NCBI RefSeq assembly: GCF_005049235.1
Contig: NZ_SUMD01000004.1
Span: forward strand, 186,001-250,000
Direction: 5' to 3'
DNA from: Rhodococcus oryzae
GTDB lineage: Bacteria; Actinomycetota; Actinomycetes; Mycobacteriales; Mycobacteriaceae
Length of the DNA stretch: 64,000 bases
Part shown: piece by piece, positions 51,901 through 61,560 of the stretch
Layout: the number at the start of each line of letters is the position of its first letter
Numbering within the stretch: the stretch's first letter is position 1
The notes under the pieces: generated by a model
What the model was told of the DNA's origin: nothing
Database searches by the model: none
Seen by the model: only the letters and a program-made list of their open reading frames with translations
Translations under genes and position numbers: made by a program

Positions 51901-54900
51901 TCAGCGTCGCTGCGGAGGCGAAACATGCACGCCGAGAACACGATCAGCGCGGGTTCGGGCGTCGGCGGACCAGTGGGGGGCGTTCCACCGATCGGCGATG
52001 ACAGCCGCCAGGGCGAAGTGGGCGGCGGCCTCGTCGTCGCGGCCAAGGAGGAGAGCGAGTTCGCCGAGCGTGTGGGCGACCGGGCGCACGGCCAGCGACA
52101 GGCTCGCTGCGCCCGCCGGCGGACCGTCGCGGAGCGGAAGCAGGTCCGCGTAGATCTGCTCGGCAGCATCGCGGTCGTTCAAGGCGACGACCGCCATCGC
52201 GCGCAGGCTCGTCAGGAAGCTGAAGAAGAAGTCGGGCCGGATCGGGCTCGGTGAGGTGCGGGCCCGGCGGGCCTCGTCGCTGCGGCCGGCGGCGTGCAGG
52301 GCGAGCGTGAGCAGGTCGGCGACCATCGGGCCGAGCGCCTCGTGAAGAGACCGCACGTCGTCCAAGTGGTCGCCGAGCGTGCCGTCGTTGAGCCAGGTCA
52401 CCGCCAGCGTGAGGCGGAGGAAGCCAGCGGCGTGCACCGATCCGGCGCGTTCCAGGCGTTCGGTGGCCTCTACGTAGAGGCGCTCGGCGTCGGCGAACCG
52501 TCCCTCGATGAGTACCAGCGATGCCAGCGCGATCTCGGCGGCACCGGCCGCCTCCGGCATTCGGTAGGTGCGGGCGAGGTCGAGCACCTCCCCGATCAGG
52601 CGGCGCATGGTCGCCGGGTCGTTGGCCGCTGCGGCGTTCGCGGCCAGGTTGAGCAGCCCGGTCATGCGGTAGACCGGCAGGTCGTGCTCGACCCCGATCT
52701 CCACCAGCTCACGGGAGTACTCCTCCCGCCCGGACTCGCGCCCGAGGACCAGCAGCGCCGCGGCCCGGAGAACGGGATCGGTGGCCAGATCGAGCGCTTC
52801 GCGCGCGGCCGCCATAACTGTCGGATCGCCCTCGCCCACCAGCTCGTGGGTGTACGCGATGAGGAGGTGGGACCGCACGTCGGGGGCAAGACCGGTCCGC
52901 GCGAGCAAACGGCTGAGGCGGTCGACGATGGGACGGTCGACCGTGCCGTAGGTGCGGGCCTGCCAGGGGGTGGGCTCGGTCCAGGCGGTGAACGCGGCGA
53001 TCATCAGGTCCTCGCGCCCGACGGACTCGGCGTACTGCACGGCCTGCTCACGCGTGTCCCTGGCCGCAGCGACGTCCCCTGCCCTGACCTGTGCGCGCAG
53101 CAGCCTGCCGAGCAGGTCGATGTGCTCGTCCGGGTCGCCGGCATTGGTGACGGCGTCCGTGAGGAGCGCGGCCGCCACGTCGTGGGCATAGCGCGCCTCG
53201 GCCAGTTCGGCGGCCCGCACGCAATAACCGACGGCCTTCGGTGATCCCGCCCGCGCGTAATGGTGGGCGAGGGCCGTGACGTCGCCGGAGCCCTCCAGGG
53301 CCGCGGCGATCCGGGCGTGCATCCTGGTGATCCGCACCCGGCTGACATCGGTGACCAGCGTGTCCCTGACCAGTGCGTGAACGAACCGGACACGCCCGGG
53401 TCCTGGCTCGTCGAGCAACCCGGCGATGACGCCCGCGTCCAGCGCGTCCAGCACGCCGTCCTCGTCGGTGTCGGCGGCCTGCACGAGCACCTCCACCGAG
53501 CTTTCCCGGCCGGCCACAGCCGCCAGCCGCAGGACGGATACGCCGCTCTCGGGCAGCCTTGCGAACCGGCGCCGCAGCACATCCCGTACGCCCTCCGGGA
53601 CCTCGGAGAGCGCGATCAGGGCGCCCTCACTGCCCAGCAGCCGCGTGCTCTCCCGCACGTAGAACGGGTTGCCGCCGGTCCGCTCGGCGATTCCGGCCAC
53701 GGTCGCGTCGTCGGCCTGGCACTCGGCGCGGACGAGCTCCGCGACGGCGTTGCCATTCAATCCGGGCAGGTCCAGCCGGAGGGGTGCGGTGCGGGCGAGG
53801 GACCCGAGTGTTGTGGTGAGGCGCTCGCTTTCGTCTGCGCGGTAGGCCGCGACGACCAGGATCGGGGCCCGCGCGTCGACGCCGCCGCCGAGCAGCTCCA
53901 GCGTGGCCGCGTCGGCCCAGTGCAGGTCGTCCAGGACGACGGCTACCGGACGGTCGGCGGCGGCCGCCGAGAGCCGGGCCCACAAGGCCTGCCGCAGCCG
54001 GAACCGCCCGGCCGCGGCGTCACCGTTCACCTGCGCGGAGTCCGAGAGCAAGGGTTCCAGGTCGTTGGCGAACTCGCCTACGGGAACGCTCACGGCGACC
54101 GTCCGCAGGACCTCGACCCATGCCCACGCGGGTGGCGCGCTGTCCACATCGGGGCAGCGTCCGGTGGCCACGAGCCACCCGTCCTGCGCGAGCCGCGCTC
54201 CGAGATGCTCGAGCAGCGTCGACTTGCCGAGCCCTGCCTCCCCGGTGACGAGCGCGACGCGCGCCCCATCGGAGATGGCCTCCTCAGCGGCCGTCACCAG
54301 CGCCGAAAGCTCGTCTGACCGGCCCACGAACGTTGTCTCGCCTGGCTCGCTGCTCGGCGGCGGCGGGGTGACCTGGGACCGGGGTGCGTCTACACGGGGC
54401 GCGGGGACGGCCGCGCGGAGGACATCCGTGCGTTGGGTGAGGATCGCCTCTTCCAGGGTCACCAGGTCAGGGCCGGGGTCGAGGCCCAGCTCGTCGGCGA
54501 AGGTGGCGCGGGCGCGGCGGAGCACTGCCAGGGCGTCGGCCTGGCGACCGCTGCTCCACAGCGCGAGGGCGTGCAAGCGCCAGCCCTCCTCGCGCAGGGG
54601 ATCGTCGCGAGTGAGGCTCTCCGCATCGGGTACCACCGTCGCGGGGTGGCCGAGCCGCAGTCCCACCGCGATGTGCAGCTCGCGTGCGACCAGACGCAAC
54701 TCGTTGAGCCGGACGGTCTCCGCGACAGCCCACGGCTCGTCGGCGACCTCTGCGAACGCAGGTCCCCGCCACAGCGCGAGCGCCTCGTCCAGCCGGACGC
54801 GAGCATCACGGGGATCGGCGAGCGTGCGGGCCTGGTCGAGCAGCTGCTCGAAGCGCCATGCGTCCACCGCCTCCTGCGGCAGCCGCAATGCGTAGCCGGG

Positions 54901-55173
54901 CGACGCGCTCACCAGCAGGCGGGCCGGGGTCCGTGGCGGGCGGGCGGGCTCCAGCAGGCGACGCAGGTTGGACACATACGCCTGCAACGACGCCAGCGCG
55001 CGCGAGGGCGCTTCGCCGCGCCACAGGTCCTCGATCATCCGGTCGACAGGCACGACTTGTCCGCGCGCGGCCACCAGCAGGGCCAGTACGCCGCGCTGCC
55101 GCGGTCCGCCGAGGGGCAGGGGTTCACCGCCTGCCTCGGCTGCGAACGAGCCCAATACCCGTATCAAGACCAT
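51901..55173 (-). CDS. SARP/AfsR-type regulator with BTAD and STAND ATPase domains
   Basis: 1090-residue activator. Order: OmpR-like winged-helix DNA-binding domain (1-90; GPRQRGVLALLVAARGQVVPVDRMIEDLW region), BTAD domain (about 95-250), linker, NTPase domain with Walker A GEAGLGKS (about 311-318) and LDDLHWAD as Walker B, then about 500 residues of TPR-like helices. Start ATG 55173 or GTG 55182; no clear Shine-Dalgarno. It lies between two genes that share a 53-base element with SARP-type repeats. Copy 2 overlaps its own promoter region, so autoregulation is likely. Inducing signal unknown. Confidence 0.9.
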   Translation of the reverse strand: MVLIRVLGSFAAEAGGEPLPLGGPRQRGVLALLVAARGQVVPVDRMIEDLWRGEAPSRALASLQAYVSNLRRLLEPARPPRTPARLLVSASPGYALRLPQEAVDAWRFEQLLDQARTLADPRDARVRLDEALALWRGPAFAEVADEPWAVAETVRLNELRLVARELHIAVGLRLGHPATVVPDAESLTRDDPLREEGWRLHALALWSSGRQADALAVLRRARATFADELGLDPGPDLVTLEEAILTQRTDVLRAAVPAPRVDAPRSQVTPPPPSSEPGETTFVGRSDELSALVTAAEEAISDGARVALVTGEAGLGKSTLLEHLGARLAQDGWLVATGRCPDVDSAPPAWAWVEVLRTVAVSVPVGEFANDLEPLLSDSAQVNGDAAAGRFRLRQALWARLSAAAADRPVAVVLDDLHWADAATLELLGGGVDARAPILVVAAYRADESERLTTTLGSLARTAPLRLDLPGLNGNAVAELVRAECQADDATVAGIAERTGGNPFYVRESTRLLGSEGALIALSEVPEGVRDVLRRRFARLPESGVSVLRLAAVAGRESSVEVLVQAADTDEDGVLDALDAGVIAGLLDEPGPGRVRFVHALVRDTLVTDVSRVRITRMHARIAAALEGSGDVTALAHHYARAGSPKAVGYCVRAAELAEARYAHDVAAALLTDAVTNAGDPDEHIDLLGRLLRAQVRAGDVAAARDTREQAVQYAESVGREDLMIAAFTAWTEPTPWQARTYGTVDRPIVDRLSRLLARTGLAPDVRSHLLIAYTHELVGEGDPTVMAAAREALDLATDPVLRAAALLVLGRESGREEYSRELVEIGVEHDLPVYRMTGLLNLAANAAAANDPATMRRLIGEVLDLARTYRMPEAAGAAEIALASLVLIEGRFADAERLYVEATERLERAGSVHAAGFLRLTLAVTWLNDGTLGDHLDDVRSLHEALGPMVADLLTLALHAAGRSDEARRARTSPSPIRPDFFFSFLTSLRAMAVVALNDRDAAEQIYADLLPLRDGPPAGAASLSLAVRPVAHTLGELALLLGRDDEAAAHFALAAVIADRWNAPHWSADARTRADRVLGVHVSPPQRR

Positions 55174-55194
55174 GACGTGCACATCGTACGCGCG

Positions 55195-55247
55195 GCCACG
55201 TCAAGTTTTCCAAGTCGGCTCCAAGCGCGTTCCAAACCCCCAGGAGC
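55195..55247 (+). promoter_or_regulatory. SARP-type operator, copy 2 (upstream of hemerythrin gene)
   Basis: TTCCAA at 55208-55213, CTCCAA at 55219-55224 and TTCCAA at 55230-55235, each 11 bases apart, inside a 53-base element nearly identical to copy 1. Eight bases after the last repeat (CCCCCAGG following TTCCAAA) comes AGCAAT, a possible weak -10. Ends 39 bases before ATG 55287. It also lies just upstream of the SARP gene on the other strand. Confidence 0.8.
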
Positions 55248-55286
55248 AATGTCGAGACATCGAAAACCGTTGAAAGGCAGGAACAG

Positions 55287-55934
55287 ATGAGCGTCAACAC
55301 ACAGGACATGGAGATCGTCCACCGCGCCTTCCGCCGCGAGTCGCGGTTGCTGATGGAGCTCGTCGCGGCGGTCGCTCCCGGTGGCACCGCGCGCGCGACG
55401 GTGATCGCCGATCACTTCCGCGACTACCGGCTGGGCTTGAAGAACCACCACGAGGGCGAGGACGAGTTGCTGTGGCCACTGCTGTTGTCCCGGGTCGATC
55501 TGGAGGCGGACATCATCTTGCGCATGCAGGCCCAGCATGAGCGCGTCGAATCCACGTTGACCAGACTGGATGTCGCGATCCCGGTGTGGGAGGCCAGTGC
55601 CGGAGCCGACGAGCGCGACACCCTCGTAGCGGCCTTGGCCGAGCACCGGGCCGTCCTGCTCGAACACCTCGACGACGAGGAGGCGACCCTCCTTCCCCTC
55701 GCGGCCGAGCACATCACCGAAAAGGAATGGGCCGCCCTGGGCGACCACATGGTGGCCAGCACGCCAAAGCTCACCCTGCTCACGCTCTTCGGGCTCGTCC
55801 TGGAGGACGCGAATCCCGCCGAACGCGCCACGCTGCTCGGCGGTCTCCCCGCACCGATACGCGGCATCTGGCACGCCATCGGCCGCCCCCGCTACGCCCG
55901 CCACATTCGCCGCGTCCGCGCGGCCCGACCCTGA
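55287..55934 (+). CDS. Hemerythrin HHE-domain protein
   Basis: 215 residues. An HHE cation-binding domain with the expected His and Glu/Asp ligands: VHRAFRRE, NHHEGEDELLWP, QHERVE, EHLDDEEATLLP. This diiron fold binds O2 or NO or handles iron. After the domain comes HMVASTPKLTLLTLFGLVLEDA, then a basic tail (GRPRYARHIRRVRAARP). ATG 55287 with AAAGGCAGGA upstream. Expression is probably under the adjacent SARP regulator through copy 2 of the 53-base element. Convergent with jetC, 30 bases apart. Confidence 0.9.
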   Translation: MSVNTQDMEIVHRAFRRESRLLMELVAAVAPGGTARATVIADHFRDYRLGLKNHHEGEDELLWPLLLSRVDLEADIILRMQAQHERVESTLTRLDVAIPVWEASAGADERDTLVAALAEHRAVLLEHLDDEEATLLPLAAEHITEKEWAALGDHMVASTPKLTLLTLFGLVLEDANPAERATLLGGLPAPIRGIWHAIGRPRYARHIRRVRAARP

Positions 55935-55964
55935 CCCTGCCCCGCCCTTCCTGCGTGAGGTCAC

Positions 55965-58900
55965 TCACACCGGCGCGAACTCCAGGCCGCCCTCCGCCGC
56001 GGCGAGGACCCGGCGGCGCAGCGGCGAGCCGAGCGCGGTCGCCAGATCGCTGCCGTCGTGCTCGGCCAGCAGTTCCCCGTCCGTCCAGACCAGCAGGGCG
56101 GCGCTCACGGACTGCTCCGCGGTCGAATGCGCCAGGTCGTAGTGCGCGCACCCCGGCACGCCCGCGTACGTCACCCACAGGTCGTATCCGGTCATGAACA
56201 GGTCCAGGTCGAATTGCACACTCAGTCCGAGCAATTCGCTGCGGCCGTTGTCGTCGACACCGGCGAAGGCCTCGTCGAGGCCGAGCAGTCGAGGCGAGTG
56301 CGGGTCCGCCGAGGACAGCATCACGTGCGCGGCCGCGAACAGCGGCAGGTGCAGCGATACCGACTGCTCGCCGCCCGAGAGGGCGCCGTGCCGGGCCACG
56401 GTCAGCCGATCCTCGCTGCCGTCGCCGCCGATCAGGGTGAAGGAGAAGACCCGCCAGCGGCGGTAGTCCAGGGCCGTCGCCAGGATCTCGGGGTACGACC
56501 GCTCCGGGTGCGCCGCCCGGGACAACCGGATCTGTGTCGCGAAATGCGCTCGCATGGCGGCCAGTTCGTCGGCTCCGAGCGCGGAGGCATCGCGGTCGAG
56601 CAGCTTCGAGATCGCCCGCGAGCTCTCGTCGAGGTTGTCGGCCAGCACCCAGTGCACGCCGATGGTGTTGCCCGAGGACATCCGACGCTCGCGCATCTCG
56701 GTGCCCATCTGCGCGATGAGTACCCGCGCGTCGGCCGTGCGCTCGTGGATCTGCTGCGCCAGACCCGTCAGCAGCGCGTCCTCGAGGATCCGGCGCTCGG
56801 ACTCGGTGAGCAGATGTTCCTGATCCTGGCGGGCGACGGCGATGCGTCCCGCGAACTCGCCGATGGAGGAGTGGCCCTGCTCATCCTGCACCCGCACGGT
56901 GGTGAGCCCGTCCGGGGCGTCCCACTGCAGCCGGTAGTCCTGGCCCGCCGCCGCGAGCTGGGCATCGAAGTCCTGCAGGGCGGTGGTCAGCGCGGTCCTG
57001 GTGGACTTGCGTGCCCCGTCGCTCACCCGCACGGACTCCGTCGCCTCCGTCAACGCACGATGGAGTGCTTCCACCTCGTCGGGGAGCACCGACGCGCCTG
57101 CCCCGTCCTCGTTCTGGATCCGGTAGACGATCTGATCGGCGGTCAACCATGCCGCCGCGCTCGCGGGCCAGGAGTGGTTCTCGGTGATCCCCAACAGCTC
57201 GAGCAGGTCGCGGCGGGCGTACGGCGCCAATCGGTCCGCGTCGGTCCTGGCCTCGGTGAGTGCGCTGCGCAGCGCCTCGATCGCGGCGCTGTGGGCGCCC
57301 TCCGCCTTGCCGATCTGCTCGACCGCGGACTCGTTGGCCTTGCGGGCCGCCCGTTGCTCCGACTTGAGATCCTCGATCCGGGCGCGGACCTTCTCCAGGT
57401 CCGCGTCGATCTGCTCGGCGCTCGCACCGAGATTCTCGCGCAGCATCGCCAACCGCTGCACCTGCTGTGCGTAGTTCTCCTCGGCGATCGCCGATTCCTC
57501 GGCGAACTCCTCGGCGATCGCGCGCGCCTCGCTGTGCCGGTCGTCCGATTCGCGGTGGTGCTCGACCTCCTTGTCGTGCTCGCGCCTGCAGCGCTGCACC
57601 AGGTCGCCCTGCTTCTCGAAGTGCCGGATCGCCGCTGCGAGCGAGTCCAGTTCCCGGCCCGCATTCGGGGTCCGGTGCGCGACCGCGGCCGCGCGCAGTT
57701 GCTTCTCCTTCGCGCCCAGGTCAGCGATTGCCTGGTCCAGCTCGCGCTGGGTGGTGGCGGCCGATTCCGAGCGGGTGCGCAGTGCGCCCGCCGCCTCGGT
57801 GACCGACTTGAGCGCCGTGAGCACCGGCGTGGTGCGGGGCAGGCCCTTCGACGCGGTCGCGAGCCTTCCGGCCAGCTCGCCCGCCTCGGCTTGCGCGGCA
57901 AGGGCTTCGGTGCGGGATCGCTCGGCCTCCTCGATGGCCTGGTCCAGCTCGGCCAGCCGCAGCTCCCGTCGCCTGGCTCGCGCGGTGGTGCCGATGTACT
58001 CGGCGTCGGGCTTGCTGTGGCTACCCTGCTGCACGCCCTGCCAGAAGCGTCCGTCGCCCCCGACGCCGACCACGGCGTCCGGTTCGGTGGGCTCGGTGTG
58101 CAGTGCGATCGAGGACAGGACGGCCAGCACCCTCGCCTCGGGCACCCCGGTGTCGGCCTCGACGGTCAGCACGTCGGCGAGCGTCGGGCCGTCGGGCCGG
58201 TCCGACTCGGGCAACGCCACCAGGTACTGCTCCGAATCGGCTGCCGGGGCGGGCTCCTCGTCGCCGTAGACCCACCCGTCGAGCAGATTCGAGGCCTGCA
58301 GCGCGGATTCGACGCCCGCGGCCATCTCCCGGCTCACCCCGTCGGCGAAGCGAACCAGGCGCCAGAGCGGAGCGCCCGCCAGACCCTCGCGAGAGCCGGA
58401 CCTGGCCGCGAACGGTGGTGGGGCATCATCGGTTTCCGCGGAGATCCGGTTCCGGTCGGCGGACAGTTCGGTGACGCCCGCGGCCGACTGGCCGGCCAGG
58501 AGCTCGGCCTGGGCCCGGGTGGCCCGCACAGTGTCGAGCCCGGCCTCGGTGTGCTCGGCGAGCACCGTTGCCAGACTCGGTGATTCGTCGTCGCCAACGC
58601 CTGCCAGGGCGGAGTTGAGCGCGTCGAACAGGGTGTCGTCCACCCCGATGGATGCGAACAGGGCGGAATGGTCCGTCCACCAGGACCGCAGCGCTGCTGC
58701 ACATTCGGCGCGGGCGAGTTCCGTGGACGCCTCGGCCTCCGCGACGGCAGCCCTGGCCGTCTCGAGCAACTCGCTGCCGCGGGCGGCGGCCCGGTCGGCG
58801 CGGGTCCGCTCGGTCCCGGCCTTCTCCACGGTGGTGAGCGCGGCCCGCACCGCGCGCACATCGCCGTCGCGCTCCTCGGCGTGACCACGCAGCGCGGCCG

Positions 58901-60137
58901 AGAACTGGTCGGGGCGCGAGGTCGCGGGCAACGGCGTCCAGGCGATCCCGGCGTCCTCGGCCGCAGTCTGCAGTTCGTCCTCGGCCCGGGTCAGCGCCGC
59001 CACCGCGCGGGCCACCTCGCTCGCGGACCTCGCGGCCTCGTCGGCGCGCTGTTCGAGACCGGCCTGTGCCTTGTGGGCCTTGTCGAGCTGCTGCTCGGTC
59101 GAGACCTTGAGCTGCGCGACCACGGCGGCCAGGTCGTCGAGCTGCTGCTTGCCCTCGTACGCGCCGGACCGCTGCAGCGTCTCGAGGTCGGTTCGACCCT
59201 GTTCGAGCGCGCGCTCGGCGGTGTCGAATCGTTCCTCGGCGGCGACCCGCTCCTCCTGGCGGCGGGTCCGCAGTTCCGCGGCCTCGGCCAACGCGACGAT
59301 GCCCTGGTCGACGGACTCGAGCCGCCGGGACACCTGCTCGACGTCCGCGCGGGCCTGTTGGCGGAGGTACTTGGTGTACACCCCGACGAAGCCCTGCGCG
59401 GCCTGATCGGCGGCGGCCAGGCCCTCGAGCGCACGCCCGACCTCCTCCATGTCGCTGAACGAGCGGGCGGCCTCGAGCACCAGCTGCTCGTCGAGCGGGC
59501 GCAGGCCGTCCGTCAGTGCCTGGGAGAGGCCCTTCGGGTCGAGGTTCTTCGCCAGCTGCGGTCGGCGCAGGGTGAGGATCAGGTTGATCAGCTGGTCGTA
59601 GCGTTCGGCGCCGAGGCCGAAGAGCCGGGCATCGATCGCGGCCCGGTAGTCGGTGGGCCGGTCGGTGATCGCGTCGGTGCCGATCTGGTCGGCGAGCTGC
59701 CGCTTGGTCAGCGGGCGGTCGTCGTCGCCGAGCAGGGAGAAATCGACGCCAACCCGCCCGTCCGCGACGAAGTGCCATCGGGTGACCTTGTCGTTCTGCC
59801 GGGTGGCGCGCATCCCGATGCCGACGGTGACCGCCTCGGGGTCCGCCTGGGATCCGCGGGCGAACTCCATCCAGACGTAGGAATGCGCGCTGTCCTGGCC
59901 GCGGTAGAGCAGGTTCGACTTCATGGTGCGCTCTTCGCCCGCGAACGGGTTCAGCCGCCGCGGTTCGATGCGGCCGTCGAGCACGAACGGGAAGAGCACC
60001 TCGAGGGCCTTGGTCTTGCCGGAGCCGTTGGGCCCGCGCAGCACCAGGCGGCCGTCGGCGAAGGAGAACTCCTGGTCGCGGTAGTCCCAGAGGTTGATGA
60101 TCCCGGCCCGGGTCGGGCGAAAGCGCGCGCTTGCCAT
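55965..60137 (-). CDS. jetC: Wadjet/Mks SMC-like ATPase (TIGR02680 family, JetC)
   Basis: 1390-residue SMC/MukB-like ATPase, the motor of Wadjet plasmid-restriction systems. Walker A GPNGSGKT at 35-42; long coiled coils with a central hinge-like region (about 520-780); signature LSGGEQS at about 1252-1259 and Walker B LLGLDEAFAGVD at about 1284 on. Length fits TIGR02680. ATG 60137, 13 bases after jetB. No nuclease gene (jetD, TIGR02679) follows: the next gene is the convergent hemerythrin, only 30 bases away. No extra domain is fused at the C-terminus. Confidence 0.93.
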   Translation of the reverse strand: MASARFRPTRAGIINLWDYRDQEFSFADGRLVLRGPNGSGKTKALEVLFPFVLDGRIEPRRLNPFAGEERTMKSNLLYRGQDSAHSYVWMEFARGSQADPEAVTVGIGMRATRQNDKVTRWHFVADGRVGVDFSLLGDDDRPLTKRQLADQIGTDAITDRPTDYRAAIDARLFGLGAERYDQLINLILTLRRPQLAKNLDPKGLSQALTDGLRPLDEQLVLEAARSFSDMEEVGRALEGLAAADQAAQGFVGVYTKYLRQQARADVEQVSRRLESVDQGIVALAEAAELRTRRQEERVAAEERFDTAERALEQGRTDLETLQRSGAYEGKQQLDDLAAVVAQLKVSTEQQLDKAHKAQAGLEQRADEAARSASEVARAVAALTRAEDELQTAAEDAGIAWTPLPATSRPDQFSAALRGHAEERDGDVRAVRAALTTVEKAGTERTRADRAAARGSELLETARAAVAEAEASTELARAECAAALRSWWTDHSALFASIGVDDTLFDALNSALAGVGDDESPSLATVLAEHTEAGLDTVRATRAQAELLAGQSAAGVTELSADRNRISAETDDAPPPFAARSGSREGLAGAPLWRLVRFADGVSREMAAGVESALQASNLLDGWVYGDEEPAPAADSEQYLVALPESDRPDGPTLADVLTVEADTGVPEARVLAVLSSIALHTEPTEPDAVVGVGGDGRFWQGVQQGSHSKPDAEYIGTTARARRRELRLAELDQAIEEAERSRTEALAAQAEAGELAGRLATASKGLPRTTPVLTALKSVTEAAGALRTRSESAATTQRELDQAIADLGAKEKQLRAAAVAHRTPNAGRELDSLAAAIRHFEKQGDLVQRCRREHDKEVEHHRESDDRHSEARAIAEEFAEESAIAEENYAQQVQRLAMLRENLGASAEQIDADLEKVRARIEDLKSEQRAARKANESAVEQIGKAEGAHSAAIEALRSALTEARTDADRLAPYARRDLLELLGITENHSWPASAAAWLTADQIVYRIQNEDGAGASVLPDEVEALHRALTEATESVRVSDGARKSTRTALTTALQDFDAQLAAAGQDYRLQWDAPDGLTTVRVQDEQGHSSIGEFAGRIAVARQDQEHLLTESERRILEDALLTGLAQQIHERTADARVLIAQMGTEMRERRMSSGNTIGVHWVLADNLDESSRAISKLLDRDASALGADELAAMRAHFATQIRLSRAAHPERSYPEILATALDYRRWRVFSFTLIGGDGSEDRLTVARHGALSGGEQSVSLHLPLFAAAHVMLSSADPHSPRLLGLDEAFAGVDDNGRSELLGLSVQFDLDLFMTGYDLWVTYAGVPGCAHYDLAHSTAEQSVSAALLVWTDGELLAEHDGSDLATALGSPLRRRVLAAAEGGLEFAPV

Positions 60138-60150
60138 GCGAATTCTGCCT

Positions 60151-61560
60151 CTACTTCTCTACTGGTTCGGACGGGGCTGCGAGTTCGGCATCGTCGGTGA
60201 ACAATTCGGGCTGGCTGGCCCGGTCGCGGACGTTCACGACGACGCCGCGATAGCGGGCCAGCGCGGGCAGCACGAGCACGCCGCCCTCGGTGCGCCGGAG
60301 CAATCGCTGCTTGTCCAGCAGCGCGACGGCCTGCTCGCGCAGTCCGTCGTGGTCGGCCTGCCATTGCGCCGCGAAGGTCCGGCCGTACCGTCGCACCAGC
60401 TCCGCCACCGCGGCCGCGATCCAGGCGTCGTCGATGAGCGGGAACAGCGCGGGCTCGGGGCCGGACCCGGGATCCGGTGCCGGGTCGTCGGACGGCTCCT
60501 CGGCCAGACCCTGGAACACGCCTGCCGCCGGGATGGCGCCGTCGAGCGCGTCGATCAGGGCGGCGGTGCGGGACTGCGGGGCCGGAACCCGGACGAGTTC
60601 GCTCGCGTCCGGGTCCAGCACCCGGTCCGCTATCTCGCCCGCCAGCAGCAGGGCCACCTGGGCGACGGTGCCCGTGCTCGGGAAGCGCAGGTCGGACATC
60701 CGGCCGGACGTGTCGATCAGCGCGATGCCCTCGGCCCGTCGCTCTGCAGCCAGGCCGGTCAGGACCTCGACGTCCGCCGCCGTCCGCGGCAGCGCCAGCT
60801 GGAGGCGTTCGTCGTCGTCGAGCTCGTCCGCGTAGACCACCGGGCGTTCCACCAGCGCCCGGCGTACCCGCCTCGCGGTCTCCCTCGGGTCCGTTGGCCG
60901 GTCGGGCACGAGCCCGTCCTCATCAGCCGGCTGCACCTCCGGTCCCGCCAGCAGGCCCCTGATCGAGGTCAGGTGCTGGAGGGCGCGTGGCGGCCGGAAG
61001 AGCGCGACCACGACGGAGCGGTCGATGTCGTACAGCGCCTCGCCCGCGCTGGGGTTGGCCGCCCAACCGCCCGCGTCGCCGTCCGCGAGGGCGATGGCGC
61101 CCCTGGCCGCCAGCCAGCCGACCGCGTCGACGAACGCGTCCCGGTCGGCCGCCCGCTCGGTGGACAGTTCCACGCCGTCGATCTGGGTGGCGTCGGCCGC
61201 GACGTGATCCGCCAGCTCCGAGAGGGTGATCTGGTTCCCGGCGCGTCCGAGTGCCGCGAGACACAGCGCCAGGTAGGCGTAGCGGTGCCGGTCGAAGGTG
61301 CGGTCGGTGCCGGTCCTGGCCGCCGCCGTGGGGTCCAGCCGGTCGGTCACGGTGAACAGCCGTGCCGTCGTCTCGGTGACCTCGAGCCGGTAACCGAACA
61401 GTTCGAGGAGGTCCTCGCGGAGCTCGGTGGCCCACCTGCGCAGCAGCGGCAGCGCGATCCGATCCGGATATGTCTGTGTGACAAGGTGATTGGAGAGGAT
61501 GATCCGTGCCGCGCGCTGGTAGGAGTCCAGGGCCAACGACGGGATCTCGCGCGCCCTCAC
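60151..61560 (-). CDS. jetB: Wadjet accessory protein (TIGR02678/DUF2398, JetB)
   Basis: 469 residues. Corresponds by position and size to the kleisin-interacting KITE-like subunit (MksE/JetB) of the SMC complex. Recognisable parts: SYQRAARIILSNHLVTQTYPDRIALPLLRRWATELREDL at the start (helical/WH) and LVRRYGRTFAAQWQADHDGLREQAVALLDKQRLLR near the end. GTG 61560 overlaps the jetA stop by 4 bases. Not catalytic as far as can be seen. Confidence 0.88.
   Translation of the reverse strand: MRAREIPSLALDSYQRAARIILSNHLVTQTYPDRIALPLLRRWATELREDLLELFGYRLEVTETTARLFTVTDRLDPTAAARTGTDRTFDRHRYAYLALCLAALGRAGNQITLSELADHVAADATQIDGVELSTERAADRDAFVDAVGWLAARGAIALADGDAGGWAANPSAGEALYDIDRSVVVALFRPPRALQHLTSIRGLLAGPEVQPADEDGLVPDRPTDPRETARRVRRALVERPVVYADELDDDERLQLALPRTAADVEVLTGLAAERRAEGIALIDTSGRMSDLRFPSTGTVAQVALLLAGEIADRVLDPDASELVRVPAPQSRTAALIDALDGAIPAAGVFQGLAEEPSDDPAPDPGSGPEPALFPLIDDAWIAAAVAELVRRYGRTFAAQWQADHDGLREQAVALLDKQRLLRRTEGGVLVLPALARYRGVVVNVRDRASQPELFTDDAELAAPSEPVEK

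Noticed and set aside
55780-55968. GTG overlapping the jetC stop (GTGA) followed by an open frame, as a possible relic start of jetD
   Set aside because: The overlap resembles the coupling expected for jetD, but only a few residues follow before the sequence is antisense to the hemerythrin gene, with nothing like a JetD domain. Chance cannot be excluded.
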